From Alphaproteobacteria bacterium (lineage in GTDB: Bacteria > Pseudomonadota > Alphaproteobacteria > Sphingomonadales > Sphingomonadaceae), in assembly GCA_005883305.1 (NCBI GenBank), contig VBAC01000001.1, positions 2,294,001 to 2,358,000 on the forward strand: a stretch of DNA of 64,000 nt. Direction: 5' to 3'. Position 1 is the first letter of the stretch; each line of letters opens with the position of its first letter. Of this stretch, positions 34,975 to 44,009 are shown one piece after another. Below the pieces are notes generated by a model that was not told the origin of the DNA, searched no databases, and saw nothing but the letters and a program-made list of their open reading frames with translations. The position numbers and the translations under genes are program-made.

Positions 34975-35175
34975 TTATTTGTCGAGTACCCGCCGAGCCC
35001 GCGCCAGATCGCCCTCGTCGACCATCAGCCGCACCGGAACGACGCCGAGATCGACTCCGCCCCAATTCATCTCCGCGTCGAACAGGATCGCCGGAATCTC
35101 CTCGGCATCGAGGGCGCCTTTGGCGACGTGCGCCTCGAACGAGGTGTAGAAGCGCGCGGCCTCGACCAAAGCCAT
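34975..35175 (-). CDS. DUF2007 domain protein (putative signal-transducing protein family)
   Basis: 66 residues: MALVEAARFYTSFEAHVAKGALDAEEIPAILFD and a closing VDEGDLARARRVLDK. This is the compact DUF2007 fold, an alpha-beta domain related to PII-like proteins, of unknown role. Its ATG overlaps the DUF924 stop by one base (taatg), so it is the last gene of the tldD operon. Confidence 0.85.
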   Translation of the reverse strand: MALVEAARFYTSFEAHVAKGALDAEEIPAILFDAEMNWGGVDLGVVPVRLMVDEGDLARARRVLDK

Positions 35176-35714
35176 TACCAGGGCACCACGTCGCCGGCGG
35201 CCTGCTCCATCGCCGTCGGCTTGCGCCCCAGCATCGCGTTGCGGTGCGGGAAGCGGCCGAAGCGCTGGACCATGTCGTGATGGAGCCGCGCATATTGCAG
35301 CTGCTCGGCATTGCCGAGTGCGGTGAACAGCAGCAGCGAGCGGACCTGGTCGCGCAGATCCTCGCTGTGCTGGAACGGCATGTAGAGGAAGCCGCGGCGA
35401 TCTGACGTCATGCCGTCGTCATAGTCCCGCTCCACCGCCCCTTTGGCCACTGCGAGCGCGAGCGGATCGGTCGAGAATTGATCGGCGTGGCCGCGAAACA
35501 TGTTGCGCGGGAATTGATCGAACAGCAGCACCGCCGCCAGCGCCTCGTCGGCCGAGCCGAGGAAATGCTCCGGCACGTTCTCGCGTTGCTGTTCCCGAAG
35601 CGCCTCGAAGCGCTTGCGGATATCGGCGTCGAGCTCCGGGCCGCCTTTCCACCAATCGTCCCAGCCGAGCGCGAACCAGAAATCGAGGATCGCGCGGACC
35701 TGCGCCTGGTTCAC
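35175..35714 (-). CDS. DUF924 family protein
   Basis: 179 residues from a GTG that overlaps the tldD stop (GTGA). All-helical, with family landmarks ILDFWFALGWDDWW, VLLFDQFPRNMFRG, FLYMPFQHSEDLRDQ and RFGRFPHRNAMLGR. The fold resembles TPR-like proteins; the function is unknown. The upstream open frame to 35801 lies inside tldD and is not used. Confidence 0.9.
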   Translation of the reverse strand: MNQAQVRAILDFWFALGWDDWWKGGPELDADIRKRFEALREQQRENVPEHFLGSADEALAAVLLFDQFPRNMFRGHADQFSTDPLALAVAKGAVERDYDDGMTSDRRGFLYMPFQHSEDLRDQVRSLLLFTALGNAEQLQYARLHHDMVQRFGRFPHRNAMLGRKPTAMEQAAGDVVPW

Positions 35715-37144
35715 GCCGCGGTTCCGCCCACCGTTATCCCATCGATCAGCAAGGTCGGCTGGCCGACTCCGGCAGGCACCGACTGGCCGCCCTTGCCGCA
35801 AACCCCTACGCCCTCATCGAGCGCCATGTCGTTCCCGATCGCCTTGACCCGGGTCAGCACGCTGGGCCCGTCGCCGATCAGGGTCGCGCCCTTGATCGGC
35901 GCCCCAAGCCGGCCGTTCTCGATCCGGTAGGCCTCGGTGCACGAGAAGACGAACTTGCCCGAGGTGATGTCGACCTGCCCGCCGCCGAAGCTTTTGGCGT
36001 AGATGCCGTTCTTCGCGCGGGAGAGGATCTCGGCGGGATCGTCCGCGCCGCCGAGCATGAAGGTGTTGGTCATCCGCGGCATCGGCGCGTGGGAGAAATT
36101 CTCGCGGCGGCCGTTGCCGGTCGGCGCCACGCCCATCAGCCGGGCGTTGAGCCGGTCCTGGATATAGCCTTTGAGGATTCCGTCCTCGATCAGCACGTTG
36201 CGCTGGGTCGGCGTGCCCTCGTCGTCGATCGTGAGCGAGCCACGGCGGTCTCCGATCGAGCCGTCGTCGATTACGGTGACGCCTGGCGCGGCGACGCGCT
36301 CGCCGATCCGGCCGGAGAAAGCCGACGTGCCCTTGCGGTTGAAATCGCCCTCGAGACCGTGGCCGACCGCCTCGTGCAGCAGAACACCGGGCCAGCCTGG
36401 GCCGAGCACGACCGTCATCTCACCCGCCGGTGCGGCGACCGATTCCAGGTTCACCAGGGCCTGGGCGAGCGCCATGTCGATCGCCCGGTTCCAGGCCGCT
36501 TCCTCGAACAAAGCATCGTAGAGGTAGCGGCCGCCGAGGCCGTGGGAACCGGTTTCGCGGCGCCCGTTCGCTTCCGCGACGATCTGGACGTTGAGCCGAA
36601 CCAGCGGACGCACGTCATGCGCGACGAAGCCGTCCGGCCTCACGATGTCGATCACGCTCCACGATCCGGCGAGCGATACCGTCACCTGCGACACGCGCGG
36701 GTCGCGCGCCCGCGCCGCGGCGTCGATCTGCTGGCAGAGCGCGACCTTGCGCGCGAACGGGATCAGGCTGAGCGGGTCGGAATCGGTGTAGAGGCTGGCG
36801 TTGGTCCGCCGCGGCGGGGCCGGGCGCGCGCCCTTTGCCGGATCGAGCACCGCCATCGTCTCGGCGGCACGGCGGATCGCGGCCTCGCTGAGCTCGTTGG
36901 CCTGGGCGAAGGCTGTGGTCTCGCCCGAGACGCCGCGCAGGCCGAAGCCGGCCTGGGTGTTGAAATCGGCGGTCTTCAGCCGCCCGTCGTCGAAGCCGAA
37001 GCTCTCCGAGGCGATATATTGCAGGTAGAGCTCGCCGTCGTCGCATCCTTTCAGCGCGTCGGCGGTGAGGCGGAGAGCGGCGTCGGGATCGAGGCCGTCG
37101 GGGCGGTAGAGAAAGCGGCGGGGATCGGAGGTCATGCCTGCCAT
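35711..37144 (-). CDS. tldD: Metalloprotease TldD
   Basis: 477 residues. The zinc motif is in LLHEAVGHGLEGD (HExxxH), with the third ligand, a Cys, in FVFSCTEAY. It ends GVGQPTLLIDGITVGGT. With TldE/PmbA it forms a heterodimeric protease that trims unfolded peptides, such as microcin B17 precursors and CcdA. TldE is not in the window. A second ATG nine bases downstream (37135) is equally plausible as start. It follows the zinc-finger gene after 23 bases and leads into DUF924 and DUF2007. Confidence 0.95.
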   Translation of the reverse strand: MAGMTSDPRRFLYRPDGLDPDAALRLTADALKGCDDGELYLQYIASESFGFDDGRLKTADFNTQAGFGLRGVSGETTAFAQANELSEAAIRRAAETMAVLDPAKGARPAPPRRTNASLYTDSDPLSLIPFARKVALCQQIDAAARARDPRVSQVTVSLAGSWSVIDIVRPDGFVAHDVRPLVRLNVQIVAEANGRRETGSHGLGGRYLYDALFEEAAWNRAIDMALAQALVNLESVAAPAGEMTVVLGPGWPGVLLHEAVGHGLEGDFNRKGTSAFSGRIGERVAAPGVTVIDDGSIGDRRGSLTIDDEGTPTQRNVLIEDGILKGYIQDRLNARLMGVAPTGNGRRENFSHAPMPRMTNTFMLGGADDPAEILSRAKNGIYAKSFGGGQVDITSGKFVFSCTEAYRIENGRLGAPIKGATLIGDGPSVLTRVKAIGNDMALDEGVGVCGKGGQSVPAGVGQPTLLIDGITVGGTAA

Positions 37145-37167
37145 ATAGGAAGGCGGAGGACGGAAGT

Positions 37168-37431
37168 CTAAGCGCCGGGCTCGCTCGGCAGGCTGCCGGC
37201 GCTATTCTCTCCGGCGCCGGGGTCGATCCGCTCGTCCGGCGCGCTGTCCGCTACCCCACCCCTCAGGATGAATCTCTTGTCGCAATAGCCGCAGTCGACG
37301 AAGCCCTCGGCACCAATCTGAAGCCAGACGCGCGGATGGCCGAGCGCCGGCGAGATTTCGGTGGCGCCATCGCAGGCGATGCGGGTCTTGTCGGTGTAGG
37401 CGATTTCAGGCGTGAAGGGATCGGTGGCCAT
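37168..37431 (-). CDS. Zinc-finger domain protein (zf-CHCC, NDUFS6-like)
   Basis: 87 residues. The conserved segment IACDGATEISPALGHPRVWLQIG is followed by FVDCGYCDKRFIL. The metal ligands are C, H and C-x2-C, as in the mitochondrial complex I subunit NDUFS6. Alphaproteobacterial homologues are complex I accessory proteins. The C-terminal 25 residues (DERIDPGAGENSAGS) are acidic and unstructured. Divergent from the ABC ATPase gene; an 8-bp inverted repeat (tagcgaag/cttcgcta, 37442-37466) lies between. Confidence 0.85.
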   Translation of the reverse strand: MATDPFTPEIAYTDKTRIACDGATEISPALGHPRVWLQIGAEGFVDCGYCDKRFILRGGVADSAPDERIDPGAGENSAGSLPSEPGA

Positions 37432-37441
37432 GAAGCCGCCT

Positions 37442-37466
37442 TAGCGAAGGACAATCTGCTTCGCTA
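37442..37466. promoter_or_regulatory. Inverted repeat between divergent genes
   Basis: tagcgaag (37442-37449) and cttcgcta (37459-37466) are exact inverted copies, nine bases apart, in the 65-base gap between the zinc-finger gene and the ABC gene. It could be an operator or a leader hairpin. No regulator is known. Confidence 0.3.
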
Positions 37467-37496
37467 GGCGCGAAAGTGCCGCTATTCCCGCGAGCC

Positions 37497-38420
37497 ATGA
37501 CCGAAGCCGCGATCGAAATCCGCGATTTGCAGAAGACCTATGCCGGCGGCAAGCGCGCGCTCGACGGCATCATGATCGACGTGCCGCGCGGCGGCATATT
37601 CGGCCTGCTGGGCCCGAACGGGGCCGGCAAATCGACCCTGATCAACATCCTCGCCGGGCTGGTCACCAAATCCGGCGGCAGCGCCTCGATCTGGGGCTTC
37701 GACATCGACGAGCATCCGCGCAACGCCAAGCGCTCGATCGGCGTCGTGCCGCAGGAGATATTGTTCGATCCCTTCTTCACGCCGAAGGAGGCGCTGGAAA
37801 TCCAGGCCGGACTCTACGGCATTCCGAAGGCCGACCGGCGGACGATGGAGCTTCTGCGGGCGGTGCGGCTGGAGGACAAGCAGGACGCCTATGCGCGCAC
37901 GCTCTCCGGCGGCATGAAGCGCCGCCTGCTGGTCGCGAAGGCGATGGTCCACTCGCCGCCGATCCTGGTGCTCGACGAGCCGACCGCCGGGGTCGACGTC
38001 GAGCTTCGCCAGCAGCTGTGGGATTATGTCCGCTCGCTCCACGCGCAGGGCGTGACCATCGTCCTCACCACCCATTATCTCGAGGAGGCGGAGCAGCTCT
38101 GCGACCGGATCGCGATCATCAATCACGGCAAGCTGATCGCCAACGAGACCACGCGGACGCTGGTCGGGATGGCCCAGGAGAAGGTGGTCGAGGTCGTGGT
38201 CGACCGGGATCTCACCGCGGCGCCCGACGCAATCTGTTTCGACAAGGTCGAGTTCAATGGAGAGCGCACGCTGACCATCACCTACCGCAAGGACCGGGTC
38301 AACGCCGGCGAGGTGCTCGCCGCGCTGCAGCGGGAAGGACTCGGCATCGTCGATGTATCCACCCGCGAGGCTGACCTCGAGGACGTGTTCCTCAATCTTA
38401 CCCGGACGGAGGCGGCTTGA
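37497..38420 (+). CDS. ABC transporter ATP-binding protein (ABC-2 type, drug/polysaccharide export)
   Basis: 307 residues. Walker A is GPNGAGKST, the Q-loop PQEILFDPFF, the signature LSGGMKRR, Walker B ILVLDEPTAGVD and the H-loop TTHYLEEAEQLC. The C-terminal 80 residues (VVEVVVDRDLTAAPDAICF ... VDVSTREADLEDVFLNLT) are the DUF4162-like domain of DrrA/CcmA-type exporters. No permease gene is beside it, so its membrane partner is elsewhere. A start seven codons upstream (37476) is possible. The stop overlaps the next gene as TTGA. Confidence 0.9.
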   Translation: MTEAAIEIRDLQKTYAGGKRALDGIMIDVPRGGIFGLLGPNGAGKSTLINILAGLVTKSGGSASIWGFDIDEHPRNAKRSIGVVPQEILFDPFFTPKEALEIQAGLYGIPKADRRTMELLRAVRLEDKQDAYARTLSGGMKRRLLVAKAMVHSPPILVLDEPTAGVDVELRQQLWDYVRSLHAQGVTIVLTTHYLEEAEQLCDRIAIINHGKLIANETTRTLVGMAQEKVVEVVVDRDLTAAPDAICFDKVEFNGERTLTITYRKDRVNAGEVLAALQREGLGIVDVSTREADLEDVFLNLTRTEAA

Positions 38421-38692
38421 GCGACCAGAGCTGCCCGTTATGCGGCGCGGGCGCGGCGAAGAGCAAAGGCCAGCCGCCTGCGCTTTGCAGCGATTGCGTT
38501 GGCCGCGCCCTCGCATTGAACGGCCGACCCATCTATTTCCGGAGTCCCTGGGAGGCCGACGGATATGAGGCGGTTTATGCCGACACTGGCGAGCCCTATT
38601 TCGACCATGCCTGTATCGTTCGAGGGGTGCTTTGCCGGGCGGAGGCGCGTCTCGGCCGCATTGTGATCCGTCCGACTGGAAATGGCCTGTGA
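38417..38692 (+). CDS. Small zinc-ribbon hypothetical protein
   Basis: 91 residues from a TTG that overlaps the ABC stop. The N-terminus has CPLCGAG and then LCSDCVG, two CxxC pairs that would bind one zinc. The rest is a short alpha-beta segment (RPIYFRSPWEADGYEAVYADTGEPYFDH in pieces) with two more Cys in CIVRGVLCR. No known family that I can name. It is coupled on both sides (TTGA, then GTGA with nadB), so it is likely a genuine gene in the ABC-nadB transcript. Confidence 0.65.
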   Translation: MSDQSCPLCGAGAAKSKGQPPALCSDCVGRALALNGRPIYFRSPWEADGYEAVYADTGEPYFDHACIVRGVLCRAEARLGRIVIRPTGNGL

Positions 38693-40269
38693 GTGCGCGC
38701 GATTACGACGTCCTCATCGTCGGCGCCGGCGCGGCCGGGCTGACGGCGGCGCTGAACCTCGCCCAGCGATTCAGGGTCGCGGTCCTCCTCAAGGGCGAGG
38801 GCGCAACCGGCTGGGCGCAGGGCGGGATCGCGGCGGTTCTGGAGCCCGGCGACACGTTCGAGGCGCATGTCGAGGACACGATGATCGCCGGCGCGGGCCT
38901 CAACAACCGCGACACGGTCGAGTTCGTCGTCGGGAATGCGCCGGCGGCGATCGCCCGGCTCGCGGAGCTGGGCGTGCCCTTCACCGGCGACAGCGACGGC
39001 GAGGGCTGGCACCTGACGCGCGAAGGCGGCCACAGCCACCGCCGGATCGTCCATGTCGACGACGCGACCGGCTGGGCGGTCCAGCAAGCGCTGGAGAAGG
39101 CCGCTGCGGCCAATCCGAACATCACGATCGTCCCCGAAATGGTCGCGATCGACCTCGTCACCAGCCGCAACGGCCAGCGTTACTCGGGCGACGGCCACGT
39201 CTGGGGCGCCTATGCGCTCAACAAGGCGACCGGCAAGGTCGAGACCTTCACCGCGCGGGCGACGATCCTCGCCACGGGGGGCGCCGGCCGGGTCTACCTG
39301 TTCTCGACCGCCCCGCGCGGGGCGACGGGGGACGGCATCGCCATGGCCTGGCGGGCGGGCGCCAGAGTTTCCAACATGGAATTCATGCAATTCCACCCCA
39401 CCTGCCTCTACAATCTGGAGGTCAAGAACTTCCTGATCACCGAGGCGGTGCGCGGCGAGGGCGGGCAGCTCAAGATTCCCGCAACCGGCCATCGTTTCAT
39501 GCCCGATTTCGACGAGCGCGCCGAGCTCGCTCCGCGCGACGTCGTCGCCCGGGCGATCGACCATGAGATCAAGCGGCTCGGCCTCGACTACGTCCATCTC
39601 GACATCAGCCACCGCGACCCGGACTTCGTGAAGGGCCACTTCCCGAACATCCACGAGAAATTGCTCGGCCTCGGCATCGACATGACCAGGGAGCCGATCC
39701 CCGTCGTCCCGGCGCAGCACTACACCTGCGGCGGCGTGGTCATCGACCTCGACGGGCGGACGGACCTTCCCGGCCTCTACGCGGTCGGCGAGGTCAGCCA
39801 GTCCGGCCTTCACGGCGCCAACCGGCTCGCTTCCAACTCGCTGCTCGAATGCTTCGTCTTCGGCGACGCGGCCGCTACGCACATCACCACCAATTGGGAC
39901 GACCTGCTTCCGCCGCCGCCGATCCGCGCCTGGGATGAGAGCCGCGTCACCCATTCCGACGAGGAGGTGGTGATCAAGCAGAACTGGACCGAGATCCGCC
40001 GCTTCATGTGGAATTACGTCGGCATCGTTCGCACCACCAAGCGTCTGGAGCGCGCCAGGCGCCGGATCGCGCTGCTGACCGAGGAAATCGAGGATTATTA
40101 CGGCCATTTCCGGGTCACCCCGGACCTGATCGAGCTTCGCAACCTCCTTCAAAGCGCCGAGCTGATCGTCCGCTCCGCCCTCCACCGCAAGGAGAGCCGG
40201 GGGCTTCATTACACGCTGGATTATCCGAAGACGCTGGCCAGGGCGGTGGACACGATTCTAGCGCCCTAG
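38689..40269 (+). CDS. nadB: L-aspartate oxidase
   Basis: 526 residues from a GTG. The FAD dinucleotide-binding motif VLIVGAGAAGLTAAL is at 8-22. The succinate dehydrogenase/fumarate reductase-type flavoprotein body has GEGATGWAQGGIAAVL, REGGHSHRRIVHVDDATG in part, and QHYTCGGVVIDLDGRT. The C-terminal helical domain starts near WDESRVTH. NadB oxidises L-aspartate to iminoaspartate for NAD synthesis with NadA. nadA is not nearby. It overlaps the zinc-ribbon gene as GTGA and the convergent hydrolase by 12 bases. Confidence 0.95.
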   Translation: MSARDYDVLIVGAGAAGLTAALNLAQRFRVAVLLKGEGATGWAQGGIAAVLEPGDTFEAHVEDTMIAGAGLNNRDTVEFVVGNAPAAIARLAELGVPFTGDSDGEGWHLTREGGHSHRRIVHVDDATGWAVQQALEKAAAANPNITIVPEMVAIDLVTSRNGQRYSGDGHVWGAYALNKATGKVETFTARATILATGGAGRVYLFSTAPRGATGDGIAMAWRAGARVSNMEFMQFHPTCLYNLEVKNFLITEAVRGEGGQLKIPATGHRFMPDFDERAELAPRDVVARAIDHEIKRLGLDYVHLDISHRDPDFVKGHFPNIHEKLLGLGIDMTREPIPVVPAQHYTCGGVVIDLDGRTDLPGLYAVGEVSQSGLHGANRLASNSLLECFVFGDAAATHITTNWDDLLPPPPIRAWDESRVTHSDEEVVIKQNWTEIRRFMWNYVGIVRTTKRLERARRRIALLTEEIEDYYGHFRVTPDLIELRNLLQSAELIVRSALHRKESRGLHYTLDYPKTLARAVDTILAP

Positions 40270-41076
40270 AAAGTCCGCGAGCGCCGCGCGAAACCGCGCC
40301 GGCTGATCGAGCATCACCATATGGCCGCTGCCGTCGATCCGGACGAGCCGCGCGTTGCGGGCGCTGGAATAGGCGCGGGCGAACTGGCGGTCGATGGCGG
40401 CGCGGGACCGCGCGTCGGGCGAGGCGTAGGCAACCGTCAGCGGGATACGGATTCTCGCCAGCTCCGCGGTGAGATCGGTGACCGCCAGCTCCTGCGCCGC
40501 CCGGCCGACCACTTCAGTGTCGCTTCGTCCGACCGTGCCCGGCGGGCTGAACGCACCCATCAGATTGGCGAAAAGCCGGCGGCCGCCTTGCGAGTCCAGC
40601 ATCTGGGCGAGCGGGCCGAAGTCGCTCGCGGTGCCGCCGAGCAGGCCCGCGGGCTGCGGCAACATGTCGACCACCATCACCTTGCCGGCCAGCGCCGGAT
40701 TGCGCGCGGCGATCATCAGCGCCAGCGTGCCGCCCATCGAATGGCCGACGATCGCTGGGCGCGCGAGGTGCCGATCGGCGATGTAGCGGGCGATCTCTTC
40801 CGCGAGCGGAGCGACGATCGCGCCCGTGCGGTTGCCGCGCGCCGGCTCCCCGGCGAAGCCGGCCACCTGGATCAGGTGATAGCGATAGCCGGGCATGGCG
40901 GCGACCGTGCCGCGCCACACCTCGCGCCCCGAGGTAAGGCCCGGGATCAGGATCACGTCCGGCCCGCGGCCGACGACTTCGACCGAGAAGCGGGTCGGCT
41001 GGAAGCGTTGCGCGTCGGCGGGCGCCCCAAGGAGCGTGAAGGCTAGCGCGGCGAGAATGAAGCTTCGGCGTTTCAT
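40258..41076 (-). CDS. Exported alpha/beta hydrolase
   Basis: 272 residues with a signal peptide (MKRRSFILAALAFTLLGAPA, then DAQ). The alpha/beta-hydrolase core has the oxyanion segment LIPGLTSGREVW, the nucleophile elbow GHSMGG, an acidic residue near AYASPDARS and the catalytic His in DGSGHMVMLDQP. Probably a periplasmic esterase or lipase; the substrate is unknown. A longer open frame starts at 41196, but it includes the family A repeat and is not used. Confidence 0.88.
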   Translation of the reverse strand: MKRRSFILAALAFTLLGAPADAQRFQPTRFSVEVVGRGPDVILIPGLTSGREVWRGTVAAMPGYRYHLIQVAGFAGEPARGNRTGAIVAPLAEEIARYIADRHLARPAIVGHSMGGTLALMIAARNPALAGKVMVVDMLPQPAGLLGGTASDFGPLAQMLDSQGGRRLFANLMGAFSPPGTVGRSDTEVVGRAAQELAVTDLTAELARIRIPLTVAYASPDARSRAAIDRQFARAYSSARNARLVRIDGSGHMVMLDQPARFRAALADFLGR

Positions 41077-41121
41077 CCCCCGCCTCCTATTGCCATATGT
41101 TTGAACGCCACCTTTCCAAAT

Positions 41122-41221
41122 ACCCTCTCCCATGGGGAGAGGGCAGGGTGAGGGGTTCGGACCTTCGAGATTATTCACTGCCGCCAATCCCCTCACCCCA
41201 ACCCTCTCCCCATGGGAGAGG
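41122..41221. repeat. Inverted pair of a palindromic repeat (family A, copy 2) upstream of polA
   Basis: The left arm ccctctcccatggggagagg then gcagggtgagggg mirrors the right arm cccctcaccccaaccctctc then cccatgggagag. It is nearly identical in sequence and spacing to 10094-10195. It fills the gap between the hydrolase and polA starts, 22 bases before the polA ATG. Confidence 0.88.
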
Positions 41222-41243
41222 GAGTAGGTTAGAGATCGCCCCT

Positions 41244-44009
41244 ATGCCTTCCCCGCATCTCTACCTCGTCGACGGATCGAGCTATATTTTCCGCGCCTTC
41301 CACGTCCTGCCCGGGCTCACCAACAAGTTCGGGCTCAACGTCGGAGCGGTCTACGGCTACACGACGATGCTGTGGAAGCTCGCCGGCGACCTCGAGAAGG
41401 AGGACGGGCCGACTCATCTCGCCGTCATCCTCGACGCCTCCGAGAGCACGTTCCGCAACAAGATGTACGACCAGTACAAGGCGAACCGGCCGCCGCCGCC
41501 GCCGGAGCTGGTGCCTCAATTTCCCTTGATCCGCGACGCCACTCGCGCCTTCTCCATTCCGTGCATCGAGGAGGAGGGGCTGGAGGCCGACGACATCATC
41601 GCCTGCTACGTGAAGGCGGCCCGCGAGCGGGGATGGGACGTGACGATCGTCTCCTCCGACAAGGACCTGATGCAGCTGATCGAGCCCGGCGTCGACATGC
41701 TGGACACCATGCGGGACCGGCGTATCGGCACCGATCAGGTGGTCGAGAAGTTCGACGTTCCGCCAGCCAAATTGGGCGACGTCCTCGCCCTCATGGGCGA
41801 CAGCGTCGACAATATTCCGGGCGTGCCCGGAATCGGGCCGAAGACGGCATCGAAGCTGATCAACGAGTTTGGCGACCTCGATGCCGTGCTCGCCGCCGCG
41901 CCGTCTATGAAACCTTCGAAGATGCGGGACAATCTGATCGAGCATGAGGACAAGGCACGGTTGTCGCGCGAGCTGGTCAGGCTGATCTGCGACTCGCCGC
42001 TGCCCGAGCCGCTCGACGAGCTTGCGCTGAAGGGGATTCCCGAGGAGCCGCTGCGCGAGTTTCTCGAGCATCACGGCTTCCGCACCCTGCTCACCCGGCT
42101 CGGCGCGCAGGGCCAGGCGGCAAGCGCCCCGGTCGCCGACGAGACGACCACCCAGCGCGAGGTGAGGCCGGAGCCCAGGATCGACCGCTCGCTCTATGAA
42201 ACGGTGACGACCGAGGGGGCGCTGGACGATTGGATCGCCGCGGCGCGCGAAAGGGGCTTGGTCGCGTTCGACACAGAGACCGACGGGCGCGACTGCGTCT
42301 CCGCCAAGCTGGTCGGAATCAGCCTCGCCACGGATTGCAACAAGGCCTGCTACATTCCTCTCGAGCATGGCGGCGACGATATGTTCGCCGAGCGGCCGGA
42401 CCAATTGCCGTCGGAGCTGGTGCTCGCCAAGCTGAAGCCGCTGCTCGAGGACCCGGCGGTGCTCAAGATCGGGCACAATTTGAAGTTCGACTGGGTCGTG
42501 CTGAACAGGCGCGGCATTTCGGTCGCGCCCTATGACGATACGTTGGTGATGAGCTTCAACCTCGACGCGGGCGGGCTCAACTCCCATTCGCTCGACGATC
42601 TCGCGAAGAAGCATCTCGACCACGTCTGCATCGCCTTCAAGGAGCTGTGCGGGACGGGGCAGAAGCAGATCACCTTCAACCGAGTCCAGCTCGACCGGGC
42701 GACCGAATATGCGGCCGAGGATGCCGACGTCGCGCTTCGCCTGTGGCTGCGCTTCAAGGCGCGGATGCCGTTCGAGCGGGTGACCCGGGTCTACGAGCTG
42801 GTCGACCGGCCGATGGTGGCGGTCGTCGGCGCGATGGAGCGGGACGGGGTCAAGGTCGACCGCGAGGTGCTGAAGAGCCTCTCGGCCGAGTTCAACGTCC
42901 AGATCGCCGCTCTGGAGGAGCGGATCTGCGGCGAGGCCGGCTGCAAGTTCACCATCGGCTCGCCCCAGCAGCTCGGCGACATCTTGTTCAACCAGATGGG
43001 GCTCTCCGGCGGCCGCAAGGGCAAGTCGGGAGTCTATTCGACCGACCAGAACGAGCTCGAGCGGCTGGAGCGCGAGGGCGTGCCGATCGCCCGGCTCGTG
43101 CTCGAATGGCGCCAGCTGACCAAGCTCAAATCCACCTACACCGACGCGCTGCAGGAGCAGATCAACCGCGACACTGGACGGGTCCACACCAGCTACAGCC
43201 TGTCGGGCGCGCAGACCGGGCGGCTGGCCTCGACCGACCCGAACTTGATGAATATCCCCATACGCACGGAGATCGGCCGGCGCATCCGCGACGCCTTCAT
43301 CGCCGAGCCCGGCCACGTCATGCTCTCCGCCGACTACAGCCAGATCGAGCTTCGCCTCGCCGCCCATATCTGCGACGTTCCGGCGCTGAGGGCGGCGTTC
43401 GAGGCGGGCGAGGACATCCACAACCGCACCGCTCAGGAATTGTTCGGCACCGTCGACCGCGACACGCGCGCGCGCGCGAAGACCATCAACTTCGCTATAC
43501 TTTACGGCATCTCCCGCTGGGGCCTCGCCCAGCGGCTCGAGCTGACGCCGGACGAGGCGCAAGCGATGATCGATCGCTATTTCGAGCGCTTCCCCGGCAT
43601 CCGCGCCTATATCGGCGACACGCTGACCCACGCCCGCGAAACCGGCTTCACCACCACCCTGTTCGGCCGCAAGACGCACTTCCCGCGGCTCAAGTCGAAC
43701 GTCCAGCACGAGCGCCAGGGCGCGGAGCGGGCGGCGATCAACGCCCCGATCCAGGGTACCGCGGCCGACATCATCAAGCGGGCGATGGCGCGGATGGGGC
43801 CGGCCCTCGCCGCCGAGGGCCTCGGCGGCACGCGCATGCTGATGCAGGTCCATGACGAATTGGTGTTCGAAGTGCCCGAAGCCGAGGTGGAGAGCGCCAC
43901 GACCGTGATCCGGCGGGTCATGGAGAGCGCGGCGGAGCCTGCGGTTCGGCTCAACGTCCCGCTCGGCGTCGAGATCGGCACCGGCGCGAACTGGGGCGCC
44001 GCGCATTGA
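41244..44009 (+). CDS. polA: DNA polymerase I
   Basis: 921 residues from the ATG at 41244. The 5' nuclease domain (1-290) opens YLVDGSSYIFRAFH and has EADDIIACYV and GDSVDNIPGVPGIGPKTA. The 3'-5' exonuclease has VAFDTETDGRD with D-x-E intact, so proofreading should be active. The polymerase domain has motif A MLSADYSQIELRLAAH, motif B RAKTINFAILYG and motif C MQVHDELVFEVP. The full-length three-activity enzyme is preserved. The frame is open upstream to 41097 only through the repeat. Its stop overlaps the flippase start (TTGA). Confidence 0.97.
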   Translation: MPSPHLYLVDGSSYIFRAFHVLPGLTNKFGLNVGAVYGYTTMLWKLAGDLEKEDGPTHLAVILDASESTFRNKMYDQYKANRPPPPPELVPQFPLIRDATRAFSIPCIEEEGLEADDIIACYVKAARERGWDVTIVSSDKDLMQLIEPGVDMLDTMRDRRIGTDQVVEKFDVPPAKLGDVLALMGDSVDNIPGVPGIGPKTASKLINEFGDLDAVLAAAPSMKPSKMRDNLIEHEDKARLSRELVRLICDSPLPEPLDELALKGIPEEPLREFLEHHGFRTLLTRLGAQGQAASAPVADETTTQREVRPEPRIDRSLYETVTTEGALDDWIAAARERGLVAFDTETDGRDCVSAKLVGISLATDCNKACYIPLEHGGDDMFAERPDQLPSELVLAKLKPLLEDPAVLKIGHNLKFDWVVLNRRGISVAPYDDTLVMSFNLDAGGLNSHSLDDLAKKHLDHVCIAFKELCGTGQKQITFNRVQLDRATEYAAEDADVALRLWLRFKARMPFERVTRVYELVDRPMVAVVGAMERDGVKVDREVLKSLSAEFNVQIAALEERICGEAGCKFTIGSPQQLGDILFNQMGLSGGRKGKSGVYSTDQNELERLEREGVPIARLVLEWRQLTKLKSTYTDALQEQINRDTGRVHTSYSLSGAQTGRLASTDPNLMNIPIRTEIGRRIRDAFIAEPGHVMLSADYSQIELRLAAHICDVPALRAAFEAGEDIHNRTAQELFGTVDRDTRARAKTINFAILYGISRWGLAQRLELTPDEAQAMIDRYFERFPGIRAYIGDTLTHARETGFTTTLFGRKTHFPRLKSNVQHERQGAERAAINAPIQGTAADIIKRAMARMGPALAAEGLGGTRMLMQVHDELVFEVPEAEVESATTVIRRVMESAAEPAVRLNVPLGVEIGTGANWGAAH

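Noticed and set aside
41229-44006. A 925-codon minus-strand ORF opposite polA
   Set aside because: It is a shadow of polA; the plus strand has all three polymerase I domains with intact motifs.
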